Shown here in pieces: positions 63,731 to 64,000 of a stretch of 64,000 bases of DNA (position 1 is the first letter of the stretch; each line of letters starts with the position of its first letter). Origin of the DNA: Pannonibacter indicus (GTDB lineage: Bacteria; Pseudomonadota; Alphaproteobacteria; Rhizobiales; Stappiaceae). The stretch is taken from positions 372,001-436,000 of the forward strand of contig NZ_LIPT01000002.1 of the NCBI RefSeq assembly GCF_001418225.1, given 5' to 3'. A program made the translations under genes and the position numbers. A model generated the notes under the pieces. That model saw only the letters and a list, made by a program, of their open reading frames with translations. It had not been told where the DNA came from and ran no database searches.

Positions 63731-64000
63731 ATGCCGGATGTCGATGTGAAGGGCAGCCGCCCTCTGTCGCCCCATCTTCAGATCTACAAGCCGATCCTGA
63801 CGATGGTGATGTCGATCCTCCACCGCATCACCGGTGGGGCGCTGTATTTCGGGACCCTGCTGCTGGCCTGGTGGCTCATCGCCGCCGCCTCCGGCGAGGC
63901 CTATTATGATTTCGTCAATGGCCTGATGGGTTCGATCCTTGGCCGCCTGGTGCTGTTCGGCTTCACCTGGGCCCTTGTTCACCACATGCTGGGCGGCATC
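63731..64000 (+). CDS. sdhC: Succinate dehydrogenase cytochrome b556 subunit (partial, cut by window edge)
   Basis: The first 90 codons of the large membrane anchor of complex II. R-P-L-S-P-H-L-Q-I-Y-K and the quinone-site segment S-I-L-H-R-I-T-G are family marks. The first membrane helix follows (L-Y-F-G-T-L-L-L-A-W-W-L), and H-H-M-L-G-G near the edge supplies the heme-ligand region. GGGAGAG seven bases before ATG 63731 sets the start rather than ATG 63725. The rest of sdhC and probably sdhDAB lie beyond the window. Confidence 0.93.
   Translation, partial: MPDVDVKGSRPLSPHLQIYKPILTMVMSILHRITGGALYFGTLLLAWWLIAAASGEAYYDFVNGLMGSILGRLVLFGFTWALVHHMLGGI

Overview
The window is high-GC chromosomal DNA from an alphaproteobacterium, most likely of the order Hyphomicrobiales (Rhizobiales). 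Three things point there: the neighbourhood dnaA - rpsT - enoyl-CoA hydratase - mutM - ubiE - ubiB, the set fxsA / Tim44 / mltA / Smr / XRE regulator, and a GTTC-N7-GTTC SOS box of the alphaproteobacterial LexA type. A genus cannot be fixed from sequence alone. Stappiaceae such as Pannonibacter is a guess.

Region 1-10.7 kb is a surface-polysaccharide locus. It holds a left-truncated gene, four GT2 and two GT4 glycosyltransferases, a GT11 alpha-1,2-fucosyltransferase, a sulfotransferase cut at its 5' end by a decayed IS5-family element, and a small PglC/WcaJ-type initiating sugar phosphotransferase. The first 3.7 kb are clearly richer in A+T than the rest, as expected for imported glycan genes.

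Region 10.7-18.3 kb carries housekeeping and repair genes: coaBC with an LppC-type lipoprotein, divergent rsmI-yraN, and a leftward group mmcB - photolyase-like flavoprotein - DUF2256 behind an SOS box. An uncharacterised alpha/beta-hydrolase lies upstream of that group.

Region 18.4-22.4 kb looks like a reactive-sulfur operon: two YeeE/YedE half-transporters, a persulfide-dioxygenase-like metallo-hydrolase and a SulP transporter. A palindromic operator sits on its -10 box. Then come a DedA-PAP2-LssY fusion, a degenerate LMW-phosphatase-like protein, a secreted tannase-family esterase, and a self-contained galactitol-type PTS (IIC, IIA, IIB, HPr-EI fusion) with a divergent SorC-type regulator.

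Region 32.6-50 kb is core: gyrB, recF, dnaN and dnaA in classical order, a rhodanese, rpsT, enoyl-CoA hydratase, mutM, ubiE-ubiB, polA and an acyltransferase. Region 50-64 kb is also core: fxsA, Tim44-like, mltA, smr, an XRE regulator, glnD, murJ, trpS, ybaB, recR, a methyltransferase, a CysZ/EI24-like membrane protein, glutaminase, and the start of sdhC behind a perfect 24-bp palindrome.

Several intergenic repeat families are visible. The main one is a composite repeat in four copies, three of them between convergent genes, one with a perfect 18-bp stem. There are also palindromic repeats of the CTCTCCCCC...GGGGGAG type and one 129-bp inverted-repeat element. No tRNA, rRNA, CRISPR array or recognisable oriC was found.
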